Positions 10,509 to 20,871 of a DNA stretch of 64,000 nt are shown here, in pieces. The notes beneath the pieces are model-generated. The model made no database searches. It was not told the DNA's origin and saw only the letters and a list, made by a program, of their open reading frames with translations. Position 1 is the stretch's first letter. The number at the start of each line of letters is the position of its first letter. The position numbers and the translations under genes were made by a program. The stretch comes from Leucobacter celer subsp. astrifaciens (GTDB taxonomy: Bacteria; Actinomycetota; Actinomycetes; Actinomycetales; Microbacteriaceae), in NCBI RefSeq assembly GCF_001273835.1, contig NZ_JHEI01000136.1, forward strand, positions 372,001 through 436,000. Reading direction: 5' to 3'.

Positions 10509-10720
10509 CGGCGCATCCCTTTCGTGGTTCGCGAACCAGGCTTGCACAGCACCGGGTGTTCCCGCTGCATTGACTCGGCGCGTGCGAAAGTTCGCGGCGC
10601 GGCGCTACGCGCTCAGAGAACTCGCAGTCGCAGAGTTTGCGTCCGATGCGCATCGTAAGGCAGACTATGGCCGCTCGCAGGTTGGAAGTGCCGTCGCACG
10701 GCACGGGAATGCAGGAGAGA

Positions 10721-11011
10721 ATGGCCACCGATTACGACGCCCCGCGCAAGTCCGAAGAAGATGCCGAGTCGATCGAGGCGCTGAAGGAACGCGGCCCCGC
10801 GAAGGGTGTTTCGGGACTCGACTCGGAAGACGCCGACAACCCCAGTATGTTCATCGGGGGGTCGGACCTGTCCGATGTGGAGCTCGACGTCGTCGTGCTG
10901 CCCCAGCAGGACGACGAGTTCACCTGCGTCAGCTGCTTCCTCGTACGGCACCGCTCGCAGATCGATCACGAGACCGACCTCGGTCCGATCTGCGCGGAAT
11001 GCTCGCATTAG
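10721..11011 (+). CDS. DUF4193 family zinc-ribbon protein
   Basis: A 96-residue acidic protein with a C-terminal four-cysteine zinc ribbon, FTCVSCFLVRHRSQI followed by GPICAECSH. The middle section ELDVVVLPQQDDEF is characteristic of the DUF4193 family, conserved across Actinobacteria and usually next to sepH or dut, as here. Its role is unknown; a structural or nucleic-acid contact is only a guess. The chosen ATG has AGGAG just upstream; an ATG 12 bases earlier would add MQER. The stop overlaps a hairpin. Confidence 0.85.
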   Translation: MATDYDAPRKSEEDAESIEALKERGPAKGVSGLDSEDADNPSMFIGGSDLSDVELDVVVLPQQDDEFTCVSCFLVRHRSQIDHETDLGPICAECSH

Positions 11012-11062
11012 AACGCGCAGCGTTCTAGCGCATTCCGCGCTGGCGCCACTGCGCCAGGAATG
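11009..11062. terminator. Paired hairpins between convergent DUF4193 and DUF3093 genes
   Basis: TAGAACGC (11009-11016) pairs with GCGTTCTA (11020-11027), overlapping the stop codon. A second hairpin follows: CATTCC..TGGCGC (11031-11046) with GCGCCA..GGAATG (11051-11062). The spacer also repeats part of the gene end: GGAATGCTCGCA occurs at both sites, which suggests a small local duplication. There are no long T runs, so termination strength is uncertain. Confidence 0.55.
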
Positions 11063-11076
11063 CTCGCACTGACGAG

Positions 11077-11550
11077 CTAGCCCCGCCGGGCCGCCTCGAT
11101 CGCGTCGGCGAGGCGCTGCGGGTGCCGCGTGGTGAGGATCCACACGGGAGCGGGATCCGCGGGGTCGATGTTCTCGATGCGCAGGCCGCGGTGGATCCAG
11201 CCGCGCACGAGCATGAAGCTGCGGGCGTCGAGCCCGGGGCCGATCGCGGCGCGCAGCCCCTCCGAGCCGAGCAGCTCGATCCCGCCCAGCTGCTCGACGG
11301 GGATCGTCGCGCGATCCGCGACGAGTTTCCCCTCGGCGACCGTGATGGTCGGGCTGAGCAGGAGCAGCGTCGCCGAGACGATCAGATAGACGATCACGCC
11401 GGTCGGGATCGCGATCGCCGCATTGACGGGCGTCAGCACGAGAGCCACCGCCGGGATGGCGAGGAGCAGGGCGACGAAGAGACCCGGCCCCGGGATGAGC
11501 CGTTCGCGATAGTTGCGGGTGGATACGTCGGGGGAGGTGGCGCCGGTCAT
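11077..11550 (-). CDS. DUF3093 family membrane protein
   Basis: A 157-residue protein with two membrane helices near the N-terminus (GLFVALLLAIPAVALVLTPV and AIAIPTGVIVYLIVSATLLL), followed by a soluble domain with DARSFMLVRGWIHRGLRI and PVWILTTRHPQRLADAI. This matches the actinobacterial DUF3093 family, which commonly sits beside dut and DUF4193; the function is unknown. The ATG at 11550 is six bases downstream of GATAAT on the minus strand, consistent with a leaderless transcript. A GAGGAGG lies further upstream. Confidence 0.85.
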   Translation of the reverse strand: MTGATSPDVSTRNYRERLIPGPGLFVALLLAIPAVALVLTPVNAAIAIPTGVIVYLIVSATLLLLSPTITVAEGKLVADRATIPVEQLGGIELLGSEGLRAAIGPGLDARSFMLVRGWIHRGLRIENIDPADPAPVWILTTRHPQRLADAIEAARRG

Positions 11551-11627
11551 GTCTCTATTATCCTCCTCGGATGCGTAGGGTTCGCCGAGAGCCGTTCCGC
11601 GGACGCAGCCCGATCGACGTTCGATCC

Positions 11628-11641
11628 GATAGCCTGTCCGG
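11628..11641 (+). promoter_or_regulatory. dut -10 box
   Basis: TAGCCT (11630-11635) ends six bases before the GTG start of dut, the spacing expected for a leaderless mRNA. The divergent DUF3093 gene has its own GATAAT box about 75 bases away. Confidence 0.5.
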
Positions 11642-12079
11642 GTGACCGATGTCGTAGAGATCCCCATCCGAGCCGAGAACCCGCCGAGCTACGCGCACGC
11701 CGACGACGCCGGTGCCGACCTGCGCGCCGCCGAGGCGGTCGAGATCGCGCCGGGCGAGCGGGCGCTGATCGGTACGGGTGTCTCGATTGCGCTGCCCGAG
11801 GGGTATGCAGCCTTCGTGGTGCCGCGCAGCGGACTCGCGGCGAAGCACGGGATCACGGTGCTCAACACCCCCGGCACCGTCGACGCCGGCTACCGCGGCG
11901 AGGTCAAGGTCACGCTGCTGAACACCGACCGGGAGCACAGCTTCCGGGTCGAGCCGGGCGATCGGATCGCGCAGGTGATCTTCATGCCCGTCTCGCGGGC
12001 GCTGTTCGTTCCGGTGGAGGAGCTGCCGGAGAGCGAGCGGGGAGCGGGCGGCTTCGGGTCGACCGGCGTGCGGGGCTGA
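11642..12079 (+). CDS. dut: dUTP diphosphatase
   Basis: Trimeric dUTPase that hydrolyses dUTP to dUMP and diphosphate, keeping uracil out of DNA and feeding thymidylate synthesis. The 145 residues show all five family motifs: HADDAGADL (motif 1), VVPRSGLAAKHGI (motif 2), GTVDAGYRGEVKV (motif 3), VEPGDRIAQVIFMP (motif 4) and GAGGFGSTG (motif 5, the flexible C-terminal arm). The length is normal. The GTG start has no Shine-Dalgarno sequence but lies six bases after TAGCCT. It is followed by the DUF3710-DUF3159 pair, a common actinobacterial order. Confidence 0.96.
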   Translation: MTDVVEIPIRAENPPSYAHADDAGADLRAAEAVEIAPGERALIGTGVSIALPEGYAAFVVPRSGLAAKHGITVLNTPGTVDAGYRGEVKVTLLNTDREHSFRVEPGDRIAQVIFMPVSRALFVPVEELPESERGAGGFGSTGVRG

Positions 12080-12166
12080 TCCGCGCCCGAAGGATTCGGG
12101 CCGCGCGCACGCGCGGCCGCTGGAAGGGCCTCCGAAGCGGGGCGTGAACAAGGAGTTTTGAGGAAG

Positions 12167-12835
12167 ATGAGCGAAGCAGAGCAGCGCGGAGCCGACGAGG
12201 TCGAACTGCGCGAGGAACCGGTCTCCGAGCTCGACGACTCGAAGTCGGCGCCGGAGGACCGTGCCGAGGCCGGTCCCTTCGACGCGAGCGAGGTGCCGGC
12301 GATGCGTCCCTACGTCGACCTGGGCGGTATCAAGGTGGCCCCGCGCGAGGGGCTGCAGCTGCGCCTCGAGGTCGACGAGCGTGCGAACCGCGTGGTCGCG
12401 GTCTCGCTCGAGTACGCCGACTCGCTGCTGCAGGTGCAGGCTTTCGCCGCCCCCAAGACGACCGGCCTGTGGCACGGCGTCAGAGGCGAACTGACCCAGC
12501 AGATGACGGCGCAGGGCGCAACGGTTGCGGAGGAGGCCGGCGCATTCGGCCCCGAGCTGCTCGTGCAGAGCCAGGCGCCCGCCGATCAGGGCGGCGGCAC
12601 TCGTGTGGTGCGCTTCATCGCGGTCGACGGTCCGCGCTGGATGCTGCGCGGAGTGATCATGGGCAAGGCTGCGGTCGATTCCGACGCGCGCGAGTCTGTG
12701 ATCGACCTCTTCCGCGAACTCGTGGTGGTGCGAGGCGAGCAGCCGATGCCGCCGAGCGAGTTGCTGCCGCTGAAGGTGCCCGCGGGCGTGCAGGCCCAGC
12801 GCCAGGCTCCGCAGGGCGGGGCTCAGCAGGCGTGA
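12167..12835 (+). CDS. DUF3710 family protein
   Basis: A soluble 222-residue protein with an acidic N-terminus (about 40 residues) and the conserved body MRPYVDLGGIKVAPREGLQL, FAAPKTTGLWHGVRGEL, VVRFIAVDGPRWMLRGVIMG and LFRELVVVRGEQPMPPSELL. This is the actinobacterial DUF3710 family, usually found between dut and DUF3159; its function is unknown. AAGGAG lies 11 bases before the ATG; a TTG nine bases earlier is too close to that site. The stop codon overlaps the next GTG start, so the two are translationally coupled. Confidence 0.85.
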   Translation: MSEAEQRGADEVELREEPVSELDDSKSAPEDRAEAGPFDASEVPAMRPYVDLGGIKVAPREGLQLRLEVDERANRVVAVSLEYADSLLQVQAFAAPKTTGLWHGVRGELTQQMTAQGATVAEEAGAFGPELLVQSQAPADQGGGTRVVRFIAVDGPRWMLRGVIMGKAAVDSDARESVIDLFRELVVVRGEQPMPPSELLPLKVPAGVQAQRQAPQGGAQQA

Positions 12836-13683
12836 ACGATCGGCCGGAGCACGCGGAGCAACCGGAACAGTCGGAGCCGGTGCAGCAGCCGGATCAGGCG
12901 CAGCAGTCCGAGCCGGCGACCGGGCCCGAGGGGCGCCGCAGCGCCGGTCTCGGGCGTGTGGTCGAAGCCGGGCTCCACGGCGAGGCGGTGTCGGCCCGGG
13001 GTCTGCTGGAGGCGATCGGCGGCTGGCGGGGGATCGCGGAGACGCTGGTGCCCGCGACCGTCTACCTGACGCTCTTCGTCTTCACCCGTGACGCCCGGAT
13101 CTCGGCGATCGCGCCGCTCGTGCTGGCCGCGCTGGCATTCGCCTGGCGCCTGATCCGCCGGGAGCCGATGCAGGCCGCGCTGTCGGGGCTGCTCGGGGTG
13201 GTCATCTGCGTCGGGGTGACGTTGTTCACCGGCCGCGGCGAGGACTACTACCTGCCGGGGTTCTGGATCAACGGCGCCTGGATCGCGGCGCACACGATCT
13301 CGCTGCTGGTGGGCTGGCCGCTGATCGGCCTGCTGCTCGGCTTCATGCGAGGATCGCTGACGGAGTGGCGGAAAGAACCGTTGCTGCGCCGTGCCGCTCG
13401 GCTGTGCACGCTGTTCTGGATCGCCGCGTTCTCCGCGCGCCTGATCGTGCAGCTGCCGCTGTACTTCGCCGCGCAGGCGGGCGACACGGCCGCGACGGAT
13501 GCGCTCGGCCTCGCCCGGCTGCTGATGGGCGTGCCGCTCTTCGCGTTGGCCGCGATCCTGACCTGGCTCGTGCTCAGCCGCGTGTCCGCCGGTTTCGACG
13601 CGGCGCGGGGCCCCGCGGCTTCATCAGATGATTCGGGGACAGGATCCCTTGAAAACACTGGGCAAGACACGTCTTCCGAGTGA
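12832..13683 (+). CDS. DUF3159 family membrane protein
   Basis: A 283-residue membrane protein that overlaps the previous gene by four bases (GTGA). A Gln/Glu/Pro-rich tail of about 45 residues precedes some six hydrophobic helices, including ETLVPATVYLTLFVFT, ISAIAPLVLAALAFAWRLI, LSGLLGVVICVGVTLFTGRG and LARLLMGVPLFALAAILTWL. The stretch GRGEDYYLPGFWINGAW is typical of the family. No transport function has been shown for DUF3159 to my knowledge. The tight coupling with DUF3710 suggests a shared role. Confidence 0.85.
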   Translation: MNDRPEHAEQPEQSEPVQQPDQAQQSEPATGPEGRRSAGLGRVVEAGLHGEAVSARGLLEAIGGWRGIAETLVPATVYLTLFVFTRDARISAIAPLVLAALAFAWRLIRREPMQAALSGLLGVVICVGVTLFTGRGEDYYLPGFWINGAWIAAHTISLLVGWPLIGLLLGFMRGSLTEWRKEPLLRRAARLCTLFWIAAFSARLIVQLPLYFAAQAGDTAATDALGLARLLMGVPLFALAAILTWLVLSRVSAGFDAARGPAASSDDSGTGSLENTGQDTSSE

Positions 13684-13706
13684 CAATGAAGGTGTCCGAT
13701 TCGGTG

Positions 13707-13728
13707 TAGAATTATCTCGACATCGAGA
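13707..13728 (+). promoter_or_regulatory. acnA promoter with an operator-like palindrome at the start site
   Basis: TAGAAT (13707-13712) is a good -10 box. The predicted start, near 13719, lies inside TCTCGA-CA-TCGAGA (13715-13728), a perfect inverted repeat. A protein bound there would block transcription. I do not recognise the regulator. Confidence 0.6.
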
Positions 13729-13809
13729 GACTTTAGTTCGGCCGGGACCGTTCGGCCGACGAACAGGAGCCGTCGGATATCCCCGGCGGCAGATTTACGG
13801 AGGAGCCTC

Positions 13810-16503
<2,694 letters not shown>

Positions 16504-16608
16504 GATCCGAGTATAGCCCCAGCGCGAGAGCCAAATTCACGGCTCCTCATAGGAGCCGCAGTCACCGAATCCCGCGTGACGATAGCATAGAGCTAACCGC
16601 TGTCAAGA

Positions 16609-16650
16609 GAGAATGGCCCCGACCCTTGCCTAAGGATCGGGGCCATTCTC
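16609..16650 (+). terminator. Hairpin terminator downstream of acnA
   Basis: GAGAATGGCCCCGA pairs with TCGGGGCCATTCTC around a 14-base loop. It is a very stable stem about 105 bases after the acnA stop. Confidence 0.7.
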
Positions 16651-16698
16651 GTAATTAGAGGCCTACCAGGCGGAGTCAGTATTCCGGCGCTCTGGAAC

Positions 16699-16741
16699 AG
16701 CGAAGGCCCCTCCACCGCGATCTGGTTGAGGGGCCTTCGCT
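16699..16741. terminator. Second long hairpin
   Basis: AGCGAAGGCCCCTC pairs perfectly with GAGGGGCCTTCGCT around a 15-base loop. No T run follows; it may act in either direction. Confidence 0.5.
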
Positions 16742-17133
16742 GCTATCAGGTCTACTATCGCTTGATCAGAAACGGAATGGCGGCGCGAGGCTGCGTGGTT
16801 CAAGCACCTGCAACGGTGACCCTTCACGTCGTCTGAGGCGAGACCCGTACGGGCGTCGCGGAAACGGTAGCCGGACGAGTGTAGGCGTGGTTTGACACCA
16901 AACAGGGGAGCATCGAGAACACTCGGGAGAGTTTCACCAGCCACAGTGGCTTGCGCTGATAGGTCGTGCTCGTATTCGACCAGGCAAGTGAACCCGAGTT
17001 CGATACGATCACCCCAGGGCGGGTATGCGGTGTACCGACGACACCGCTCGTTCATCGTCCCGGAGGATATCGACGTCATGTGAGCTGCCGCTCTTATCTC
17101 ATTCGACGCAGAACACGGCTGGCTGTTGTGTCA

Positions 17134-18826
17134 TGTCTCAGGAGATCTCGGACACTCGGGTATCAAGACATCTCGGACAATACTGGGCTCGTTGGTGTGG
17201 ACACTTCTTCGATGGAATAGATCGAGTGCCGAAACCGAACCCACCCGTTGATCCCCGTATCCGCCTCGCGATCGCCCGCTGGCCCGACGACGCTCCGCGC
17301 GGGTCGGTGTCGACGTTCTGTGCTGAGCACGACATCGCCCGCAGCACGTTCTACACCCTCCGCGCCCGCGCGATCGAGGAAGGGCAAGCCGCCGTGCTGG
17401 AGCCGAAGACCCGGCGTCCGAAGTCCAGCCCCCGCACGATCACCGATGACGTGAAGCGGCAAGCTGTCGAGGTGCGTGCGGCCCTGGAATCGTCAGGTCT
17501 GGATCACGGGCCGATCAGCGTTCACGACAAGATGCGCTCGCTCGGCCTGACCGCACCGTCGGTCGCATCGCTCGCACGAATATTCCGGCAGGCGGGAGTC
17601 GCCCGGAAAGAGCCTCGGAAGAAGCCGCGCTCCGCCTATCGCCGGTTCGTGTATCCGGCACCGAATGCGTGCTGGCAGCTCGACGCCACCGAGTACGTCC
17701 TCGCCGGGGGCCGCAAGTGTGTGATCTTCCAGCTCGAAGACGATCATTCTCGCCTTGCGGTCGCTTCCCACGTCGCGACCGGTGAGACCACGGAGGGTGC
17801 TCTTGCTGTGGTGAAGAAGGGAATCGCGAAGCACGGGGTTCCGCAGCGCCTCCTCACTGACAACGGCTCCGCGCTCAACACGTCCCGCAGGGGCTGGGAG
17901 GGGCAGCTCACTGCCTACGTCACCTCGCTGGGCGTGACCGCGATCACGGGCAAGCCGGGGAAGCCGACGACGCAGGGCAAGAACGAGCGCTTCCATCAGA
18001 CGCTGTTCCGCTGGCTCGATAAGCAACCTCTCGCAGAAACGATCGCCGAGTTGCAAGATCAGGTCGACCGTTTCGATGTGATCTACAACACCGAACGCCC
18101 ACACCAGGGGTTGCCTGGCAGGATCACCCCGCAGCAGGCATGGGACGCGACCGAGAACGCAGAGCGGCCCCGGCCGCGTCTGACGCTTGCCCAGCCGATC
18201 CTCCTCGACCCTGCTGGCGAAGCTCCGGACGAACCCCTGGATCTTGAACGTCTGCGGGCGATGCGGGTGCAGTCAAGCGGCTACGTCCGGGTTCGGGGCG
18301 TGACCTACCAGATCGCCCGAGAACTCGGCGGGCACACCATCTACGCCGCCGAGCTCACGGAAGGCGTGAAGTTCTACGACCACACCGGCGAACTCCTCCT
18401 TGAACATCCCTGGCCGAAACCCGGCACCAAGCACGTCAGCAACGGCCGCCCCCGCGGCGCGGGCACAGCCCGCCCGAAGAACATCCGGAACGTCATCCAC
18501 AGCACCGGCACCACCGCCCCGCCCGGCGAATACCGGCGCACCGTCCGCATGGACGGGCGAGTGAGCATCCGCAACGTCGTCTACGGCATCGGCAAGCACC
18601 ACGTCGGTCAGGAACTCCACGTCATCATCGGCGAGGTCACCGTGACGTTCTGGAACAGCCACACCGGGGAACTCATCGCCGAGCACCCCATCCCCGAACC
18701 CGGCGTCAAGCACGTCGGCTTCGTCCGCTACAACCGAGCCCCGAACCTCTGAAGTGTCCACGATGTCTTGATACATCAAGTGTCCGGGATGTCCTGATGC
18801 AGAACTGTCCACTATGTCCTGAGACA
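17134..18826 (+). mobile_element. IS481-type insertion sequence, apparently intact
   Basis: The element is about 1.69 kb. Its ends are inverted: TGTCTCAGGA at 17134 and TCCTGAGACA ending at 18826. Inside both ends lie further related 20-base repeats of the type TGTCC..GATGTC(T/C)TGA. On the right they are near 18755, 18780 and 18807; on the left, in reverse, at 17134-17157 and 17160-17182. TCA flanks both ends, which could be a 3-base target duplication. The single transposase gene is open and complete. Confidence 0.75.
17226..18752 (+). CDS. IS481-family transposase with a duplicated C-terminal domain
   Basis: A DDE transposase of 508 residues from the GTG at 17226. The N-terminal helix-turn-helix (STFCAEHDIARSTFYTLRAR) is followed by the integrase core with the three acidic residues in WQLDATEYVLA, LLTDNGSALN and TQGKNERFHQTLFRW, then the IS481-like HQGLPGRITPQQAW. 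Past the core are two similar 60-residue modules, VRVRGVTYQIA..HTGELLLEHPWPKPGTKHV and VSIRNVVYGIG..HTGELIAEHPIPEPGVKHV, so the C-terminal beta domain has been duplicated. This may match the repeated binding sites at both element ends. The frame is also open upstream of the GTG; the start is a best guess. Confidence 0.85.
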   Translation: MPKPNPPVDPRIRLAIARWPDDAPRGSVSTFCAEHDIARSTFYTLRARAIEEGQAAVLEPKTRRPKSSPRTITDDVKRQAVEVRAALESSGLDHGPISVHDKMRSLGLTAPSVASLARIFRQAGVARKEPRKKPRSAYRRFVYPAPNACWQLDATEYVLAGGRKCVIFQLEDDHSRLAVASHVATGETTEGALAVVKKGIAKHGVPQRLLTDNGSALNTSRRGWEGQLTAYVTSLGVTAITGKPGKPTTQGKNERFHQTLFRWLDKQPLAETIAELQDQVDRFDVIYNTERPHQGLPGRITPQQAWDATENAERPRPRLTLAQPILLDPAGEAPDEPLDLERLRAMRVQSSGYVRVRGVTYQIARELGGHTIYAAELTEGVKFYDHTGELLLEHPWPKPGTKHVSNGRPRGAGTARPKNIRNVIHSTGTTAPPGEYRRTVRMDGRVSIRNVVYGIGKHHVGQELHVIIGEVTVTFWNSHTGELIAEHPIPEPGVKHVGFVRYNRAPNL

Positions 18827-18880
18827 TCACACCCTCGAATCCCTTGGATGACTTCTACAACGAATCAACGGCGAAAAACA

Positions 18881-19243
18881 CTAGTGCGTCTCGATCCCGA
18901 TGAACACCTTCCGGGTGGGTTCGAGTGTCACCCATCTTCCATTGAATCCTTGTGGGATGGTGAAGGCCTCGCCGGGGCCGTATTCGAATCGTTCGGTCCC
19001 GTCCCGGCTCTCGACCGCCACGCGGCCTTCCAGGATGACGCAGAACTCGCGGTAGGGCCAGGAATCGAACTCCACCCAGCCGGGTTCACCCGTCCAGCGG
19101 CCGGCGGTGACGCCAGCCTCGGTCGCGACAGGGAACTCCGTCTCCGCCCACCCCTTGGAGTGGGCCTGGTAGTCCGAAAGCGCTGGAGCGGTTGCTGTGC
19201 TCGGGTCCTCTCCAATGGTTTGAATTTCGTGAATCGCGGGCAT
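18881..19243 (-). CDS. Cupin-domain protein (DUF861-like), last gene of the island operon
   Basis: A single-domain cupin of 120 residues. The beta-barrel motifs are visible in GRWTGEPGWVEFDSWPYREF, CVILEGRVAVESRDG and YGPGEAFTIPQGFNGRWVTLE, resembling the (S)-ureidoglycine aminohydrolase/EutQ-like cupin group. The usual His metal ligands of motif 1 are not obvious: the first motif has Tyr-Arg-Glu where many cupins have H.H.E. Its ATG overlaps the stop of the upstream gene (TGATG) behind GAGGAGGAG, so it is translationally coupled to the dimethylformamidase-like gene. It may be an accessory enzyme or a sensor; substrate unknown. Confidence 0.7.
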   Translation of the reverse strand: MPAIHEIQTIGEDPSTATAPALSDYQAHSKGWAETEFPVATEAGVTAGRWTGEPGWVEFDSWPYREFCVILEGRVAVESRDGTERFEYGPGEAFTIPQGFNGRWVTLEPTRKVFIGIETH

Positions 19244-20871
19244 CAGAGCTCCTCCTCGCCATCGTCGGAACGCGCCGCGAGATATCGGTCGAGAACGTTG
19301 CGGGTGATCCTAGTGACGAATGGGTCGTTCGCTTCGAGCCCGTAAGGCCAGTCGGTGGTCCCCGCACAGAACACCTCGCCGTCGCCGCGCGAGAAGGCGG
19401 CGATCATGGCCGAACCGTAACCGTTGCCCTGATGGTGTGGCGGGATTCCGTCGGGGTAGATGCCCTGGAGGAGACCCTCCACCTCGGCGGCCGGAGCTCC
19501 GATCGGCACCCTGCCCTCCCATCGATCACCACCACCGGACACCGCTGGTGCCATCGCGATGATCTCAAGGTTCTCGGGTGCACCATCTTCACCCGTGGCA
19601 TAGGGGAGGCCGTGCCGGAAAGTGTAGTCGCATCCGTCGACTTCGAACGCTGCGACGCACAACGGTGCCTGGCCGAAGACGTCCCCGTAGTAGAGGTCGG
19701 TGCCCTTGAGCGCCCAGTGGTGTTCGCGATACACGGTGAACCCGCCACTGCCGCGCGGAACGGCGGACCCATACCTAATGTAGGCGCCGCCGAGACCGGT
19801 GAGCCCCATCGTTGCGGCTCCCGGACGGCCGATCTCGGGTGCGTCCCACGCCGTTGTCAGTCGCGACTGATCGGTCTCGCGAATCGGGTCGGCGGTCGGA
19901 TCCTTGAAGCAGGTCTGCACGCCGTTCTCGAGGTCGAGTCGCACCTGCCAGACGTAATTGCCTCCGAAGCGGGCGAGGCGTCCGCCGCCGTCGACGTAGG
20001 CGTCGAGCGTGTCTCGCATCTCCCACGACCAGTACTCGTCATGGCCGACGATGACGACGCAGGGATACCCATCCAGAGCGTCGGACTCGCCGTGGAGTTC
20101 CGCCTGCGTGAGGTGCCCGACTCGATACCCCTGCTCCTCGGCCCAGATGGTGAAGGGGCGTTCGTAGTTCGCCCAGCCGGCGTCGTTGTGGTGTCGCGAG
20201 TATCCGCGCTGCCATGCCCACTCGTAGGTGGGGTGGCGCGGTTCCCATCCCATCGGTACGCTGACGTCGAGGTGCGCATTGCGCGGCGCTCCGATGGGCT
20301 TCCGCAACATGCCGCGAGCAATGGGGCGGCGCGTCGACGAGAAGGGGGACGGAGTGTCGTTTCGGTCGCCGTCGGGCAGGCCGCGGTAGTGATTGCCGCC
20401 GCCCCAGTCGTTGTAGGCGAGCATCGTGGAGGTCGCGTGGACCAGGAGGAGATCGACGTCCTCTGGACTCGAAGGGCGAACAATGAAGAACGACTCCTGC
20501 TCCACCACGCGGCCGTGCTCGTCCACGGTGCGGAAGACGACCAGGTAGTAGCCCGGCACGAAGGCCTCGGTGAGATCGATCTGGAGCGAGCCGGCCCAGT
20601 TGCAGCCTCGCGCATACGCGTCGTCGGGAGTGGTCTGCCGCTGCCCCCTGATGCCTTCCGCACGGAATACCGTCTCGGGTCGGGCGCCGTCGCGGATGAT
20701 CTCCACGTCGAAGGTGTCGGCCGTGGTGTGCACCCTGAGATCCACCTGTTCACCCGAGCGGTAGGTGAAACGATCATTGTATCCCCAGAGTTCGGTGGCT
20801 CCGGGCACCTCGCCCGGTCGTTCCAGGACTCCCCCGGGGGTCGACCAAGCGTAATCGATGCGAGTGTTCAT
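19243..20871 (-). CDS. N,N-dimethylformamidase large-subunit-like protein
   Basis: A 542-residue protein resembling the C-terminal catalytic region of the N,N-dimethylformamidase large subunit (DmfA2), an iron amidohydrolase that splits dimethylformamide into formate and dimethylamine. Recognisable parts are an N-terminal beta domain (GEQVDLRVHTTADTFDVEI), LLVHATSTMLAYNDWGGGNH, WEEQGYRVG-like residues, VVIVGHDEYWSWEMRDTLDA, GGGRLARFGGNYVWQVRL and AGTTDWPYGLEAND. The Tyr of HDEYW is a candidate iron ligand. Known large subunits are near 760 residues with an extra N-terminal lectin-like part, missing here, and the small subunit is not encoded nearby. It starts with ATGA overlapping the permease stop. 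The real substrate is unknown; a formamide or another amide is a reasonable guess. Confidence 0.75.
   Translation of the reverse strand: MNTRIDYAWSTPGGVLERPGEVPGATELWGYNDRFTYRSGEQVDLRVHTTADTFDVEIIRDGARPETVFRAEGIRGQRQTTPDDAYARGCNWAGSLQIDLTEAFVPGYYLVVFRTVDEHGRVVEQESFFIVRPSSPEDVDLLLVHATSTMLAYNDWGGGNHYRGLPDGDRNDTPSPFSSTRRPIARGMLRKPIGAPRNAHLDVSVPMGWEPRHPTYEWAWQRGYSRHHNDAGWANYERPFTIWAEEQGYRVGHLTQAELHGESDALDGYPCVVIVGHDEYWSWEMRDTLDAYVDGGGRLARFGGNYVWQVRLDLENGVQTCFKDPTADPIRETDQSRLTTAWDAPEIGRPGAATMGLTGLGGAYIRYGSAVPRGSGGFTVYREHHWALKGTDLYYGDVFGQAPLCVAAFEVDGCDYTFRHGLPYATGEDGAPENLEIIAMAPAVSGGGDRWEGRVPIGAPAAEVEGLLQGIYPDGIPPHHQGNGYGSAMIAAFSRGDGEVFCAGTTDWPYGLEANDPFVTRITRNVLDRYLAARSDDGEEEL

Larger units (their letters stand above)
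16504..17133. other. Island left-end spacer without a recognisable gene
   Basis: This 630-base stretch holds a small hairpin (CGGCTCCT/AGGAGCCG, 16540-16558) and two larger inverted repeats listed separately. A minus-strand frame of 138 codons (16663-17079) is open and includes GDRIELGFTCLVEYEHDL, but I cannot place it in a family, it runs through the second inverted repeat, and no ribosome binding site supports it. It may be a decayed gene. GC content is visibly lower than in the backbone. Confidence 0.4.

Noticed and set aside
16663-17079. 138-codon minus-strand frame after acnA
   Set aside because: No recognisable domain, no ribosome binding site, and it runs through a perfect hairpin. 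A faint likeness to TnsA-type endonuclease N-termini was too weak to use.
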